NCBI GenBank assembly: GCA_011391125.1
Contig: JAABRE010000003.1
Coordinates: forward strand, 1-64,000
DNA: 64,000 nucleotides
Direction: 5' to 3'
Source of the DNA: Synechococcales cyanobacterium S06
Lineage (GTDB): Bacteria > Cyanobacteriota > Cyanobacteriia > Cyanobacteriales > JAABRE01
How positions within the stretch are numbered: the first letter of the stretch is position 1; every line of letters starts with the position of its first letter. A program made the position numbers and the translations under genes. The notes beneath the pieces were generated by a model. That model was not told the origin of the DNA, did no database searches, and was given only the letters and a program-made list of their open reading frames with translations. This document shows, piece after piece, positions 7,509 to 17,258 of the stretch.

Positions 7509-9548
7509 ATGAACCAAAAAGTAGAGCAAAATCTCCGTAATGTGGCAATTGTTGGTCCCTATTCCAGTGGGAAAACCACTTTACTAGAAAGTATTTTATT
7601 CGTCACCAAAACCATTACCAGAAAGGGTAGTATCAAAGAGGGAAACACGGTTTCTGACAGTTCACCCCAAGCGCGCGATCGCCAAATGAGTGTCGAAGTA
7701 TCAGTCGCCACTGCTGAATACGAAAACATAAACTTCACTTTCCTTGATTGTCCTGGTTCGGTGGAGTTTGCCCAAGAAACCGACAATGCTTTGGTGGGTG
7801 CAGGTTCAGCGATTATTGTCTGTGAAGCTGAGGTGGAGCGAGTTTTAACCCTCGCTCCCTTGTTCAAATTTCTGGATGATTGGAAAATCCCCCATTTGGT
7901 TTTTATCAACAAAATGGATCGCTCCAAAAATAGCTTTTTGGAAGTTTTGCAAGCAATTAAACAGGTTTCCAGCCGTCCCTTAGTTCCCCAACAATACCCG
8001 ATTCAAAAAAAAGGCGAACTAATTGGCTACATTGACCTAGTAAGCGAACAAGCTTACCATTATCACTCCGGAGCTCCTGACGATTTAGTCCCACTACCGG
8101 AAAACCTGCGCGAAGAGGAACATCTCACTAGGGAAGAAATGCTGGAAACCTTAGCTGACTTTGATGATCACCTCTTAGAAGAATTACTCGAAGGTGTGGA
8201 ACCAAAACAAGAAGAAATCCTGCAAGATTTGAAACAAGAACTCGGAGCTGATCAAATTGTCCCGGTTTTCTTTGGCATTGCGGAACAGGACTATGGAATT
8301 CGGCCTCTCCTGAATGCCTTGGTTAAAGAAGCACCAACCCCAGAGCTAACTGCTGCTCGTCGCGGTTTAAAACTCCAAAACCAGTCCGAGACTATTGTTC
8401 AGGTGCTGAAAACCTATTTTACAGCCCAAGGTGGTAAGTTGTCCTTAGTCAGAGTTTGGCAGGGTGAACTTAAAGAAGGTATGTTGCTTAATGGAGTGCG
8501 TCCCGGTGGCATTTATCGGTTAATGGGGCAACAACAGCAAGGGATACAAGTTGCCTCGGCTGGCGAAATTGTCGCTTTAGGCCGTTTAGAAGGTATCCAA
8601 ACTGGTCAAACTTTGACTAACTCAGATAAAAATATCCCGGACTTACCCACCGCGGAAAAATTGCAACCAGTTTTTGCTTTGGCGATTGTTCCCGAAAACC
8701 GCAAAGATGAGGTTAAAATCAGTAGTGCGGTGGCTAAATTAATGGAAGAAGACCCCTCTTTACAATGGGAACAAAACAGCGACACCAAGGAAGTTGTGCT
8801 GTGGGGTCAAGGTGAAATTCATTTACAGGTTGCGTTAGACAGATTGTCTCGTAAGTACAATTTACCTTTGAAAACCCACTTACCCCAAGTTCCCTATCAA
8901 GAAACGATCCGTAAATCAACCAAATCCCATGGTCGCTATAAACATCAAAGCGGTGGCCATGGCGCATTTGGCGATGTTTACCTCGACATTAAACCCCTGC
9001 CCCGCGGTGAAGGTTTCAATTTTCACCAAACCATAGTCGGTGGTGTAGTTCCTAAGCAATATATCCCCGGAGTTGAAACGGGAGTTCGGGAATATTTGGT
9101 TCAAGGTCCCTTGGGTTTTCCCGTGGTTGACCTTGAAGTTACCTTGACCGATGGTTCTTATCACTCCGTTGACAGTTCAGAACAAGCTTTCAAACAGGCT
9201 GCTCGTTTGGCAATGAGTGAAGGAATGCCCAAATGCGAGCCCCAATTATTAGAGCCAATTTTATCGGTAACAGTCTCTGCTCCTAACGATTTTACTGCCA
9301 AAGTTTTACAATTAGTTAGTGGGAAAAGGGGACAAATTTTAGGCTATGAACCGATCGCCAATTGGAAAGGTTGGGACCAAGTTACTGCTTATATTCCCCA
9401 GGGAGAAATGCAAAATTTTGTCGTCGAATTGCGCTCTTTAACATTAGGAGTAGGATTCTTCAATTGGGAATTTGACCACCTTCAAGAAGTACCAGATAAA
9501 ATCCTTGCTGGTGTTTTAGCTACTACTAATAACGGTAATAATCATTAA
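7509..9548 (+). CDS. EF-G-like translational GTPase
   Basis: 679 residues, the EF-G domain set I-V. G-motifs: GPYSSGKTT (residues ~16-24, G1), DCPG (G3), NKMD (G4). The later PYQETIRKS and GGVVPKQYIPGVETG segments are typical of EF-G domains IV/V. The G1 loop and the 'TRKGSI...D' effector region differ from canonical FusA (usually HIDAGKTT), so this is the divergent EF-G-like paralogue found alongside true EF-G in cyanobacteria, not the housekeeping copy. It is not beside rpsL/rpsG/tuf. Its role in elongation or ribosome recycling is not shown by the sequence. It is followed by a hairpin. Confidence 0.85.
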   Translation: MNQKVEQNLRNVAIVGPYSSGKTTLLESILFVTKTITRKGSIKEGNTVSDSSPQARDRQMSVEVSVATAEYENINFTFLDCPGSVEFAQETDNALVGAGSAIIVCEAEVERVLTLAPLFKFLDDWKIPHLVFINKMDRSKNSFLEVLQAIKQVSSRPLVPQQYPIQKKGELIGYIDLVSEQAYHYHSGAPDDLVPLPENLREEEHLTREEMLETLADFDDHLLEELLEGVEPKQEEILQDLKQELGADQIVPVFFGIAEQDYGIRPLLNALVKEAPTPELTAARRGLKLQNQSETIVQVLKTYFTAQGGKLSLVRVWQGELKEGMLLNGVRPGGIYRLMGQQQQGIQVASAGEIVALGRLEGIQTGQTLTNSDKNIPDLPTAEKLQPVFALAIVPENRKDEVKISSAVAKLMEEDPSLQWEQNSDTKEVVLWGQGEIHLQVALDRLSRKYNLPLKTHLPQVPYQETIRKSTKSHGRYKHQSGGHGAFGDVYLDIKPLPRGEGFNFHQTIVGGVVPKQYIPGVETGVREYLVQGPLGFPVVDLEVTLTDGSYHSVDSSEQAFKQAARLAMSEGMPKCEPQLLEPILSVTVSAPNDFTAKVLQLVSGKRGQILGYEPIANWKGWDQVTAYIPQGEMQNFVVELRSLTLGVGFFNWEFDHLQEVPDKILAGVLATTNNGNNH

Positions 9549-9557
9549 TATGTAGGG

Positions 9558-9608
9558 TGTGTCGGACTGATAATTTATTACTTTTAATTAAGTTAAAAGT
9601 CTGACACA
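9558..9608. terminator. hairpin after the EF-G-like gene
   Basis: Arms TGTGTCGGACT and AGTCTGACACA (one mismatch) flank an AT-rich loop. No long T run follows directly, so termination is probable, not certain. A related sequence (TCAGACAGAC...TCTGACGCACC) lies at about 61685-61738. Confidence 0.5.
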
Positions 9609-9642
9609 TTTTACTACTGTTTTTTATCTCGCAAAGTTGTGT

Positions 9643-9648
9643 TATAAT
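9643..9648 (+). promoter_or_regulatory. -10 box (TATAAT) upstream of the HTH regulator
   Basis: A TATAAT with a TG just upstream (TTGTGTTATAAT) sits 45 bp before the ATG at 9693. No good -35 is visible, so it is probably an extended -10 promoter. Confidence 0.45.
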
Positions 9649-9692
9649 TTTATCTGTTTGGGTTCTTTTTATTGTTATTAAGGAGGTTCAAA

Positions 9693-10061
9693 ATGACTAT
9701 TGATTTCAGGTCAGTTAAGGTTATTAAAACTGAAGAAGAAAATGACGAAGCTGTAGAACTTATTTTAGAGTTAATGCACAAAAATAATCGTACTGCGGAA
9801 GAAGATGAACTTTATCAATTATTAGTTTTATTGGTCACAAATTTTGAGCGGAAATATTATCAACCTTTGGCTAATTTTAACCCCAATTCCTTGTTAGAAT
9901 TTTTAAGGGAACAAAAAGGCATTCAAGAAGTCGATTTAGTGCCTATTTTGGGTTCAGAATCTCTCGTTTCTGATCTTATAAATGGGAAACGAGCTATTAA
10001 TAAAAAAGAAGCAAATGCTTTAGGAAAATTCTTTAATCTTGATCCGCTATTATTTTTTTAA
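9693..10061 (+). CDS. HigA-type helix-turn-helix antitoxin/regulator
   Basis: About 122 residues. The ATG at 9693 is chosen over the upstream TTG at 9672 because AGGAGG (9681-9686) lies 6 bp before it. The N-terminal part is helical and acidic. The C-terminal part (DLVPILGSESLVSDLINGKR...NALGKFFNLDPLLFF) is the HTH of HigA-like antitoxins. No HigB toxin is encoded next to it: the 140 bp upstream are non-coding and a DNA methylase follows 78 bp downstream. It may be an orphan antitoxin or have become a regulator of the following R-M genes; the latter is inference. Confidence 0.7.
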   Translation: MTIDFRSVKVIKTEEENDEAVELILELMHKNNRTAEEDELYQLLVLLVTNFERKYYQPLANFNPNSLLEFLREQKGIQEVDLVPILGSESLVSDLINGKRAINKKEANALGKFFNLDPLLFF

Positions 10062-10138
10062 TCTTATTTGGTGGGCAGCTCGACTCTTTGATTTAACTTA
10101 GTTTAAAATTATCATACCTTACAAATATTATTCAGAAA

Positions 10139-11008
10139 ATGCAGACAAAATACGAAAAAGAAGGTCATATTATTTACCATGGTAACGCTCTGGAAATACT
10201 AAAAAATATAGCTGATAATTCCGTAGATTTAATTTTTGCAGATCCACCCTATAATATTGGCAAAAAATTTGCTAATTTTCATGATCATTGGGTTAATGAT
10301 GAAGCTTATATAGAATGGTCAAAATTGTGGTTGACTGAGTGTATTCGTATTCTTAAACCTGATGGTACATTTTATGTGATGACTAGCACTCAAGCTATGC
10401 CTTATTTTGACATATTTTTAAGGGATCAATTAACAATATTAAGTCGCCTTATTTGGTATTATGATAGTTCAGGAATGCAGGCTAAAAAATATTTCGGATC
10501 TACTTATGAACCCCTATTACATTGTGTTAAAAATGAGCATAAATATACCTTTAATGCTGATGATATAAAAGTGGAAGCTAAAACAGGTGCTCAACGAAAA
10601 CTTATCGATTATAGAAAAGCTATTCCTCAGCCTTATAATACGACTAAAATACCGGGTAATTCATGGTATTTTCCCCGTGTTAGATACAAAATGCCAGAAT
10701 ATGAAAACCATCCTTCACAAAAACCAGAAGCACTTTTGGAGCGTATTATTCAAGCGAGTAGTAATGTTGGTGATCTAATTTTAGACCCTTTTTCTGGCAC
10801 TTTTACCACATCTTTTGTAGCTAAAAAATTAGGCAGATTTTCTATCAGTATTGAAAGCCAATTTGACTATGTTAAAATTGGCCTACGTCGAGTCTTAAAT
10901 TTATTAGAATTAAATGGGGACTCTTTAGTTAAACAACTGCCAAAATCTACTCAAAAAAATAGCAAACAATTAACAGAAATAGCAGAGGTTCAACAATGTC
11001 TTTGGTAA
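10139..11008 (+). CDS. YhdJ-like adenine-specific DNA methyltransferase (type II)
   Basis: 289 residues, a beta-class N6-adenine methylase. The catalytic motif DPPY is at residues 35-38 and the SAM-binding motif LDPFSGTFTT is near the C-terminus. Segments such as YDSSGMQAKKYFGSTYEP, EAKTGAQRKLIDYRK, and PRVRYKMPEYENHPSQKPEA closely match E. coli YhdJ (M.EcoKII) as I recall it, which methylates ATGCAT, so the same target is likely. It overlaps the next gene by 13 bp, the arrangement of a methylase translated with its cognate endonuclease. No Shine-Dalgarno is obvious before 10139. Confidence 0.85.
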   Translation: MQTKYEKEGHIIYHGNALEILKNIADNSVDLIFADPPYNIGKKFANFHDHWVNDEAYIEWSKLWLTECIRILKPDGTFYVMTSTQAMPYFDIFLRDQLTILSRLIWYYDSSGMQAKKYFGSTYEPLLHCVKNEHKYTFNADDIKVEAKTGAQRKLIDYRKAIPQPYNTTKIPGNSWYFPRVRYKMPEYENHPSQKPEALLERIIQASSNVGDLILDPFSGTFTTSFVAKKLGRFSISIESQFDYVKIGLRRVLNLLELNGDSLVKQLPKSTQKNSKQLTEIAEVQQCLW

Positions 11009-12117
11009 AACATCAATTTACTAACGAAATTATTAACACTATTCACAAATATTATCCTGCTGATCAAGCTGACCTTATTTTTAGTCAAAGTGAGCTGATT
11101 AATTATCTTAATATTAAAAGTAAATCTGCTAATCGGGGTTCAAAATCAAGGGCTAGTTTTGGTAATCATTATGCTATTTATGTGTTAGTAGAAGATTATC
11201 TAAATGGCGATTTTCACTTAAATAATAATTACTCAAAATACGAAGGAGCGCAATTTTCTAATTTGTTACGTCGTCAGCGAGAATTACCTTTTGGTTCTAA
11301 ACTACAAAATCACGCTCTTAATCACAGATTAAATGAAGAATTTAAAAAATATTTTCCTAATTGTGATTATTTACCAATAATTAGAGATGTGGAAACTAAT
11401 CGATATTGGCTTAATGAAAATCTTATCAAATTGTCAATTAATAACGAAATTATTAATATTGCTCATCTTATTAAAGAAATAATTGAAGCTTATATTAAAG
11501 TTAGACAAAGGGCTTTTAATGACTTTATCTGCTATTGTGAGAAATTATTAGAAATACAGAATCAAAAACCAGAAGAAATAATTAATTTTATTAAGAGTCT
11601 TCTTAATCCTAATTCTGATGCAAGAATTTTTGAAATTATAAGTTTTGCTATTTTAAAACCATATTATGGTCAACAAAATGTTTATTGGGGATGGTCTCCT
11701 GATGAACTTAATCAAGAATATTTAATATTATATAAAACTGGACGAACTAATGCTAATGATGGCGGAATTGATTTTGTAATGAAGCCTTTAGGTCGTTTTT
11801 TTCAAGTAACAGAAACTATCGACGTTGGTAAGTATTTTTTAGATATAGACAAAGTGCAAAGATACCCCATTACTTTTGTAATTAAATCCCTAGAAACTAC
11901 CGAAAATATTATTAAACAAATTGAGTCTCAAGCCAAAGCTAAATATGTTATAGATATAGTGGTCAAAAAATATTTAGATTGTATTGAGGAAATAATTAAT
12001 ATTCCGGAACTTCTGCAAAGATTTGATCATGTTTTAAATCAAGGATATAGCCGAGAAGTAATTAGCGAAATAATTTTACAAAGTAAGCTGGAATTTAATT
12101 TAGAAACCGAAAATTAA
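10996..12117 (+). CDS. predicted type II restriction endonuclease partner
   Basis: 373 residues. I do not recognise the family by name. The position, overlapping the methylase by 13 bp on the same strand, makes it the likely endonuclease. The C-terminal half looks like a PD-(D/E)XK nuclease: a helix with Glu (ARIFEIISFAILKPY), then GRTNANDGGIDFVMKPLGRF with the active-site Asp, then FQVTET in place of the usual (D/E)xK, as in Mrr-like and some type II enzymes. The N-terminal ~170 residues (GSKSRASFGNHYAIYVLVED; LLRRQRELPFGSK) may read the DNA. If the methylase targets ATGCAT, this would be an AvaIII/NsiI-specificity enzyme. Confidence 0.65.
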   Translation: MSLVKHQFTNEIINTIHKYYPADQADLIFSQSELINYLNIKSKSANRGSKSRASFGNHYAIYVLVEDYLNGDFHLNNNYSKYEGAQFSNLLRRQRELPFGSKLQNHALNHRLNEEFKKYFPNCDYLPIIRDVETNRYWLNENLIKLSINNEIINIAHLIKEIIEAYIKVRQRAFNDFICYCEKLLEIQNQKPEEIINFIKSLLNPNSDARIFEIISFAILKPYYGQQNVYWGWSPDELNQEYLILYKTGRTNANDGGIDFVMKPLGRFFQVTETIDVGKYFLDIDKVQRYPITFVIKSLETTENIIKQIESQAKAKYVIDIVVKKYLDCIEEIINIPELLQRFDHVLNQGYSREVISEIILQSKLEFNLETEN

Positions 12118-12249
12118 ACTTGTTTAGAGCTAAAATCTCTTACTAATTTATTTTAAATTATTTAATTGATCTGAAAATTTAATTTAATTTCACAAAAATA
12201 GTTCAATTTAAGTTACAATAATCCTTAATTCTATTAATTTTAAATATCA

Positions 12250-12684
12250 ATGAGAGAACTTGACCGAGAAAAAACCATTGACATCCTCAACTCCATTATA
12301 AAATTTGAACTAGCCGGCGTGGTTAGATATACTCATTATTCCCTGATGGTCACGGGTCCCAATCGTATTCCCATCGTTGCTTTTTTCCAGCAGCAGGCTG
12401 CTGAATCCCTAACCCACGCCCAGCAAGTTGGAGAAATTCTCACTGGATTAGAAGGTCATCCCAGTTTGCGCATTGCTCCCATTGAGGAAAGTAACAAGCA
12501 TAACCTCCATAGTATCCTTGAAGAAAGCTTAAACCACGAGAAAAAAGCTCTGGATTTGTATAAGGATTTATTGGAAGTTGTCGAAGATGCCAGTGTTTAT
12601 TTAGAAGAATTCACTCGTGGCATGATTGGTCAAGAAGAGTTGCATAATATCGAAATTAAGAAAATGTTACGGGATTTCGTTTAA
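12250..12684 (+). CDS. bacterioferritin-family ferritin-like protein
   Basis: 144 residues, a four-helix ferritin-like protein slightly shorter than classical bacterioferritin (~156). Candidate di-iron ligands are Glu20 (KFELAGVVRY), Glu52 and His56 (AAESLTHAQ), Glu97 (NHEKKA), and Glu129/130 with His132 (GQEELHNIE). Helix B has ExxxH rather than the usual ExxH. The methionine that ligates haem in E. coli Bfr is replaced by Leu54, so haem binding is unlikely. An iron permease starts 12 bp downstream, pointing to a joint iron uptake and storage unit. Confidence 0.78.
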   Translation: MRELDREKTIDILNSIIKFELAGVVRYTHYSLMVTGPNRIPIVAFFQQQAAESLTHAQQVGEILTGLEGHPSLRIAPIEESNKHNLHSILEESLNHEKKALDLYKDLLEVVEDASVYLEEFTRGMIGQEELHNIEIKKMLRDFV

Positions 12685-12696
12685 TTGTAAAGAATT

Positions 12697-13581
12697 ATGA
12701 ATTTTAGTGCTGTTTTGCCCACATTTGTGGTAACACTTCGGGAAGGTTTTGAAGCGGCCTTAGTGGTGGGAATTGTCTTCGCTTGTCTGAAAAAAGCCGA
12801 ACAGACCAACCTAAATAAATGGGTAAATTTCGGTGTAATTGCGGGAATTCTAGCCAGTATTGGGGTAGGATTGCTGTTAGGAGGGGTTTTACAAAATTTA
12901 GCTAATTCTGCGCCCATTTTACAGGAGTTTTTGCAGGCTGGTTTTGGCATAATTGCAATTATCATGTTAAGTTGGATGCTAATTTGGATGAGTTTGCAAG
13001 CAAAAAACATCAGCAAAGAAATCAGCGGAGCGATCACCACAGCACTAAAAGATAACGATAGCGCAGGTTGGGGCATTTTCAGCCTAGTTTTCATCGCAGT
13101 ATTAAGAGAAGGAATCGAAAGCGTTTTATTTATCGTTGCCAAATTTCAAAACGGTATTATTTTGCCCACCATGGGAGCAGTAATTGGTTTATTTACCTCC
13201 GCATTATTAGGGTATTTACTGTTTAAATGGGGGATAAAAATTAACATCCGCTTATTTTTTCAAGTTATGGGTGTTTTCCTACTATTAATTGTAGGTGGTT
13301 TAGTAATTGGGGTATTAAAACATTTAGATGGTGCCATATTCCAACTAACAGTAATTAAGCCAGAATATGCAGGATTATGTATTAGTAATAACATCTCCTG
13401 TCTATTAGGAATGGAGATTTGGGATTTTTCTAATATTTTACCTGATGGCAATTTTCCGGGGATAATATTAAAATCACTGTTAGGTTATCGGGATCACCTA
13501 TACTTATTACAGGGTCTATTTTATCTAGCTTTTCTAACAGTAATTGGTGGTTTATATTGGCGAAGTTTATCAGAAAATTAA
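12697..13581 (+). CDS. FTR1-family high-affinity iron permease
   Basis: 294 residues with seven or so membrane segments. The two FTR1 iron-transfer motifs are intact: LREGFEAAL near residue 18 and LREGIESVL near residue 131 (REGxE type). This is the EfeU/Ftr1 permease that moves iron across the plasma membrane. No EfeO or EfeB partner is nearby, but the ferritin-like gene lies 12 bp upstream in the same direction. The segment after the stop (13584-13622) is the TTTGCGCCTTTGCGTGAG dispersed repeat. Confidence 0.88.
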   Translation: MNFSAVLPTFVVTLREGFEAALVVGIVFACLKKAEQTNLNKWVNFGVIAGILASIGVGLLLGGVLQNLANSAPILQEFLQAGFGIIAIIMLSWMLIWMSLQAKNISKEISGAITTALKDNDSAGWGIFSLVFIAVLREGIESVLFIVAKFQNGIILPTMGAVIGLFTSALLGYLLFKWGIKINIRLFFQVMGVFLLLIVGGLVIGVLKHLDGAIFQLTVIKPEYAGLCISNNISCLLGMEIWDFSNILPDGNFPGIILKSLLGYRDHLYLLQGLFYLAFLTVIGGLYWRSLSEN

Positions 13582-13670
13582 ACTTTGCGCCCTTCTTTGC
13601 GCCTTTGCGCCTTTGCGTGAGATAATAGATAATTAATAAGTAAATTTTTAACTTAAAAAAAACTAAAAAA

Positions 13671-15146
13671 ATGAGAACTTCCACCTTAAAATTTGATCGA
13701 GGGAGCTTAATATTGCATCCACCACCAAAGGGAAAAGATTGGATTGAATATGCAACGTGGGATGATCGCATCGAAAAATTCCGCATTCGGGCCATTCACT
13801 ATCGTAATTTACTGCAAACATTGCAGGAAAATAAGATCAATTTTAATGATGAAGCGCGGGATTTTTGCAGCTTGGACTTAAAAGCAAGTTTTGAAATGAC
13901 CCCTTATCCTCATCAACAAGAGGCCCTTTTAGCGTGGAAAAAAGCAGATCGCCAGGGGGTTGTTGTTTTGCCCACCGCCGCCGGAAAAACCTATTTAGCC
14001 CAGTTGGCAATGGAATCTACGCCCCGAAGTACATTAATTGTCGTTCCCACCCTTGACTTAATGCACCAATGGTATGCGCAAATCGAGGCCGCATTTCCAG
14101 ACGCAGAAGTCGGGTTGTTGGGGGGGGGAAGCAAGGATAAAACGCCGATTTTAATTGCAACCTACGATAGTGCGGCGATTTATGCAGAAACTTTGGGCAA
14201 TAAATATGCTTTGCAGATATTTGATGAATGCCACCATTTGCCCACGGATTTTTATCGGGTCATTGCTGAATATTCCATCTCACCATACAGATTGGGATTA
14301 AGTGCAACTGTGGAAAGAAGCGATGGTAAGCATCAGGAATTAAACTATTTAATCGGTCAAATTGTTTATCAAGAAACGCCTAAAGCTTTGTCAGGTAAAG
14401 CTTTAGCGGAGCATCAAATAAGACCAATAAAAGTAAAATTGTCGGAAAAAGAGAGAGAAAGATATAGGGAGGCGATCGAAATTAGAAACCTATTTTTACG
14501 CAAAAATAGAATAAATTTGGGTAGTTTAGAAGGGTGGCAACTATTTATCAGTGCGAGTGCGAGATCAACAGAGGGTAGAAAAGCAATGTTGGCGCATAGA
14601 GAAGCAAAAGACATTGCGACGGGAACTGAAGGTAAAATCAGGGTATTAACCGAGTTAATTTGTGAACATAAACAGGAAAAAATCTTGATATTTACTAATG
14701 ATAATGCGACGGTTTATCGCATTTCTAAAGAGTTTTTAATACCAGCGATTACCCATCAAACACCAGTAAAAGAAAGACATGATATCTTAACAAGATATCG
14801 GGAAGGAGAATACACAATTTTAGCCACTTCTCATGTGTTAAATGAAGGGATTGATGTACCCGATGCTAAAATAGCCATTATATTGTCAGGAACTGGATCA
14901 ACAAGGGAATATATTCAGAGATTAGGTCGAGTATTAAGAAAAGGAAATAGTCCGGATAAAGTAGCTATTTTATATGAAGTAATAGCGGAAGATACCACAG
15001 AAGAAAAAACGGCTCAACGTCGCAGTAGTGGTTATCAAATTAATTCAGAAAGTAAGGGTAAACAATTAGAAATTTTACCATCATATTCTCCGAATCCAAG
15101 CTTAAAAGCAGCCGAAAAGAAAAATGATAATAATTATCAAGTGTAA
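13671..15146 (+). CDS. DEAD/DEAH-box helicase of the Dnd-associated (XPB-like) type
   Basis: 491 residues, superfamily 2 helicase. Walker A is LPTAAGKTYLA (around residue 103), motif II DECHH, motif III GLSATVERSDG, and motif VI QRLGRVLRKG, all intact. The compact XPB/Ssl2-like layout and the position 59 bp before dndD match the helicase named 'DNA phosphorothioation system restriction enzyme' in cyanobacterial dnd clusters. Its expected role is ATP-driven DNA translocation linked to phosphorothioate-dependent modification or restriction; that role comes from family knowledge. No nuclease domain is visible in the protein itself. Confidence 0.8.
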   Translation: MRTSTLKFDRGSLILHPPPKGKDWIEYATWDDRIEKFRIRAIHYRNLLQTLQENKINFNDEARDFCSLDLKASFEMTPYPHQQEALLAWKKADRQGVVVLPTAAGKTYLAQLAMESTPRSTLIVVPTLDLMHQWYAQIEAAFPDAEVGLLGGGSKDKTPILIATYDSAAIYAETLGNKYALQIFDECHHLPTDFYRVIAEYSISPYRLGLSATVERSDGKHQELNYLIGQIVYQETPKALSGKALAEHQIRPIKVKLSEKERERYREAIEIRNLFLRKNRINLGSLEGWQLFISASARSTEGRKAMLAHREAKDIATGTEGKIRVLTELICEHKQEKILIFTNDNATVYRISKEFLIPAITHQTPVKERHDILTRYREGEYTILATSHVLNEGIDVPDAKIAIILSGTGSTREYIQRLGRVLRKGNSPDKVAILYEVIAEDTTEEKTAQRRSSGYQINSESKGKQLEILPSYSPNPSLKAAEKKNDNNYQV

Positions 15147-15205
15147 TTTGCACTTTAAGATTCAAATATGTTATGATAAAATCGTTAATTTATAGATAAA
15201 CTAAT

Positions 15206-17200
15206 ATGATTTTTACTGAGTTAATTTTACAAAATTTTGGACCGTATTACGGAAAAAATGTCATTAATTTAAAAACAAATATGGAAGATCATTCTTCACC
15301 AATTATCCTATTTGGGGGAATGAATGGTGGGGGAAAAACGACGATTATGGATGCTATTCGTCTTGCTTTATATGGTCCTCGGGCACAGTGTTCAACTCGC
15401 GGAAATTTAAGTTATTCGGATTTTTTAAATCAATGTGTTAATAATAATGCCGCAAAAGAATTAGATATAGAAACTGATCATCAAACCAGAATAGAATTAT
15501 CTTTTGAACATTATCATTCTGAGCGATGGAAAGAGTTAAAAATCGTGAGATATTGGACAAAAAATCCCAAAGATGGTAAAGATAATTTAGGAATTTTAGA
15601 AGGAGAATGGCCAGATATGGCCTTAGCAAATACTTGGGATGAGTATATAGAAACTTTGTTACCTGTGGGGATTTCCAACTTATTTTTATTTGATGGAGAA
15701 CAGGTGAAAGAATTAGCTGAACAGGAGAAACCTCCCCAGGGAGTTTTTGAGGCCATTAAAGCTTTATTGGGGTTAGAATTAGCGGATAAATTAGCCCTAG
15801 ATTTAGATATATTAGCTAGTAGGAAAAGAAAGACTTTGGCTGATGAATTCCAGTTAGCTAATTTAGAGGAAATTGAACTTAAATTAAGTAAATTAAATCA
15901 GGAAAAAGAGTTAATCAAACAAGAGGAATCAACTTTAAAAGACCAAGTAGAAATAGCCCAAAGAGAACAAATAAAAGCAGCGGCAGATTTTCGGTATCAA
16001 GGGGGAAAAATTGCTTCGGAAAAAAGTAAATTACAAACGACAATTGAGCATTTAAAAACAGATGCTGAAAAACAGAGGGATTTATTAAGAGAAATAGGAG
16101 CAAATTTAGCACCTTTAGGGTTAATTTTGCCTTTACTTGAACAGGCAAGCCGTCAAGGAAGAAATGAGTTAAAATCGGAACAAGCGAAAATTTCCTTAGC
16201 AGTTTTACAGGAGCGAGATCAGCGTTTATTGTCATATTTATTATCAATTAATGCTCCTAATTTTGAGGATATCAATAATTTTTTGGTTCAAGAAAATCAA
16301 GAATTAAAGCAACAGATAAATGAACAAGAAAAACCTTGGTTAAATACTAATGAGGAGGATTTGCAACAATTAGATAATCTCTTAAATATTGTGTTACCAA
16401 AAGAGTTGAAAAATGCTCAAGAAATAATTGTAACCTTAGAGAATTTAGAGGAAATAATTGAGGCAAAAGAAAGAGAATTAGCGGTAGCTGCTGCTCCAGA
16501 AGAATACGAAAAACTTAGTAACTATTTAGAGGAATGTGATCAAGAATATCGTAAATATAAAATAGAACATGATACCATTTTGAAAAAACAAGAGTCTCAA
16601 AAAAAAGAGATTGATAAAATTAAAAAAGAGTTAGAAAAATATAGTGAAAAAATTATGGCTCGTCAAAATACCGAACATATTGTTACATCCATTGCTAAGG
16701 TAAAAGATACCTTAGCAATCTTTAAAGAAAGATTAACTTTACGCAAATTAAATAAATTAGAAATGGAGGTTTCTGAGTGTTTTCGTTATCTCTTACACAA
16801 GACAAATTTAGTCCATCGAGTAGTAATAAATAATGTGGATTTTAGCTTATCAATTTATGATCCTAGTGGTCATCAATTGCCAAAACATCGACTTTCCGCT
16901 GGGGAAAAACAACTTTTGGCCATCGCTTTTTTGTGGGGATTGGCGAGAGTTTCAGGAAGACATCTCCCGGTGGCCATTGATACCCCATTAGGAAGACTTG
17001 ATTCTGAGCACCGAAATAACTTAATTGAGCGTTATTTTCCCACCGCTTCTCATCAAGTGATTTTGCTATCAACTGATACTGAAATCGGCAAAAAAGAGAT
17101 CGAAAAATTGCGAGCTCAAGGAGCAATTGCCCAAGAATATTTGTTAAAATATGATCCAGAAAAACGTCAAACGGCGATCGAACAGGGTTATTTTTGGTAA
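15206..17200 (+). CDS. dndD: DndD, SMC/RecF-like ATPase of DNA sulfur modification
   Basis: 664 residues, an SMC/Rad50-type ATPase. Walker A FGGMNGGGKTT lies at residues ~36-46. The long central region (about 210-510) is a charged coiled coil interrupted by a hinge. The C-terminus has the ABC signature LSAGEKQLLAIAF and Walker B VAIDTPLGRLD. NLFLFDGEQVKELAE is typical of DndD. DndD hydrolyses ATP and is thought to open DNA for sulfur insertion by the DndC-containing complex. Followed after 237 bp by dndE, with a REP hairpin between them. dndB and dndC are not in the window. Confidence 0.85.
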   Translation: MIFTELILQNFGPYYGKNVINLKTNMEDHSSPIILFGGMNGGGKTTIMDAIRLALYGPRAQCSTRGNLSYSDFLNQCVNNNAAKELDIETDHQTRIELSFEHYHSERWKELKIVRYWTKNPKDGKDNLGILEGEWPDMALANTWDEYIETLLPVGISNLFLFDGEQVKELAEQEKPPQGVFEAIKALLGLELADKLALDLDILASRKRKTLADEFQLANLEEIELKLSKLNQEKELIKQEESTLKDQVEIAQREQIKAAADFRYQGGKIASEKSKLQTTIEHLKTDAEKQRDLLREIGANLAPLGLILPLLEQASRQGRNELKSEQAKISLAVLQERDQRLLSYLLSINAPNFEDINNFLVQENQELKQQINEQEKPWLNTNEEDLQQLDNLLNIVLPKELKNAQEIIVTLENLEEIIEAKERELAVAAAPEEYEKLSNYLEECDQEYRKYKIEHDTILKKQESQKKEIDKIKKELEKYSEKIMARQNTEHIVTSIAKVKDTLAIFKERLTLRKLNKLEMEVSECFRYLLHKTNLVHRVVINNVDFSLSIYDPSGHQLPKHRLSAGEKQLLAIAFLWGLARVSGRHLPVAIDTPLGRLDSEHRNNLIERYFPTASHQVILLSTDTEIGKKEIEKLRAQGAIAQEYLLKYDPEKRQTAIEQGYFW

Positions 17201-17258
17201 TTTAACAATTAACAATAAGTACCTAAGCAAAATTAATTGTGAAAAATAAAGAAGGTTT

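Noticed and set aside
12681-13142. 153-residue ORF opposite the FTR1 gene
   Set aside because: Antisense shadow of a clear iron permease with both REGxE motifs; the peptide has no recognisable features.
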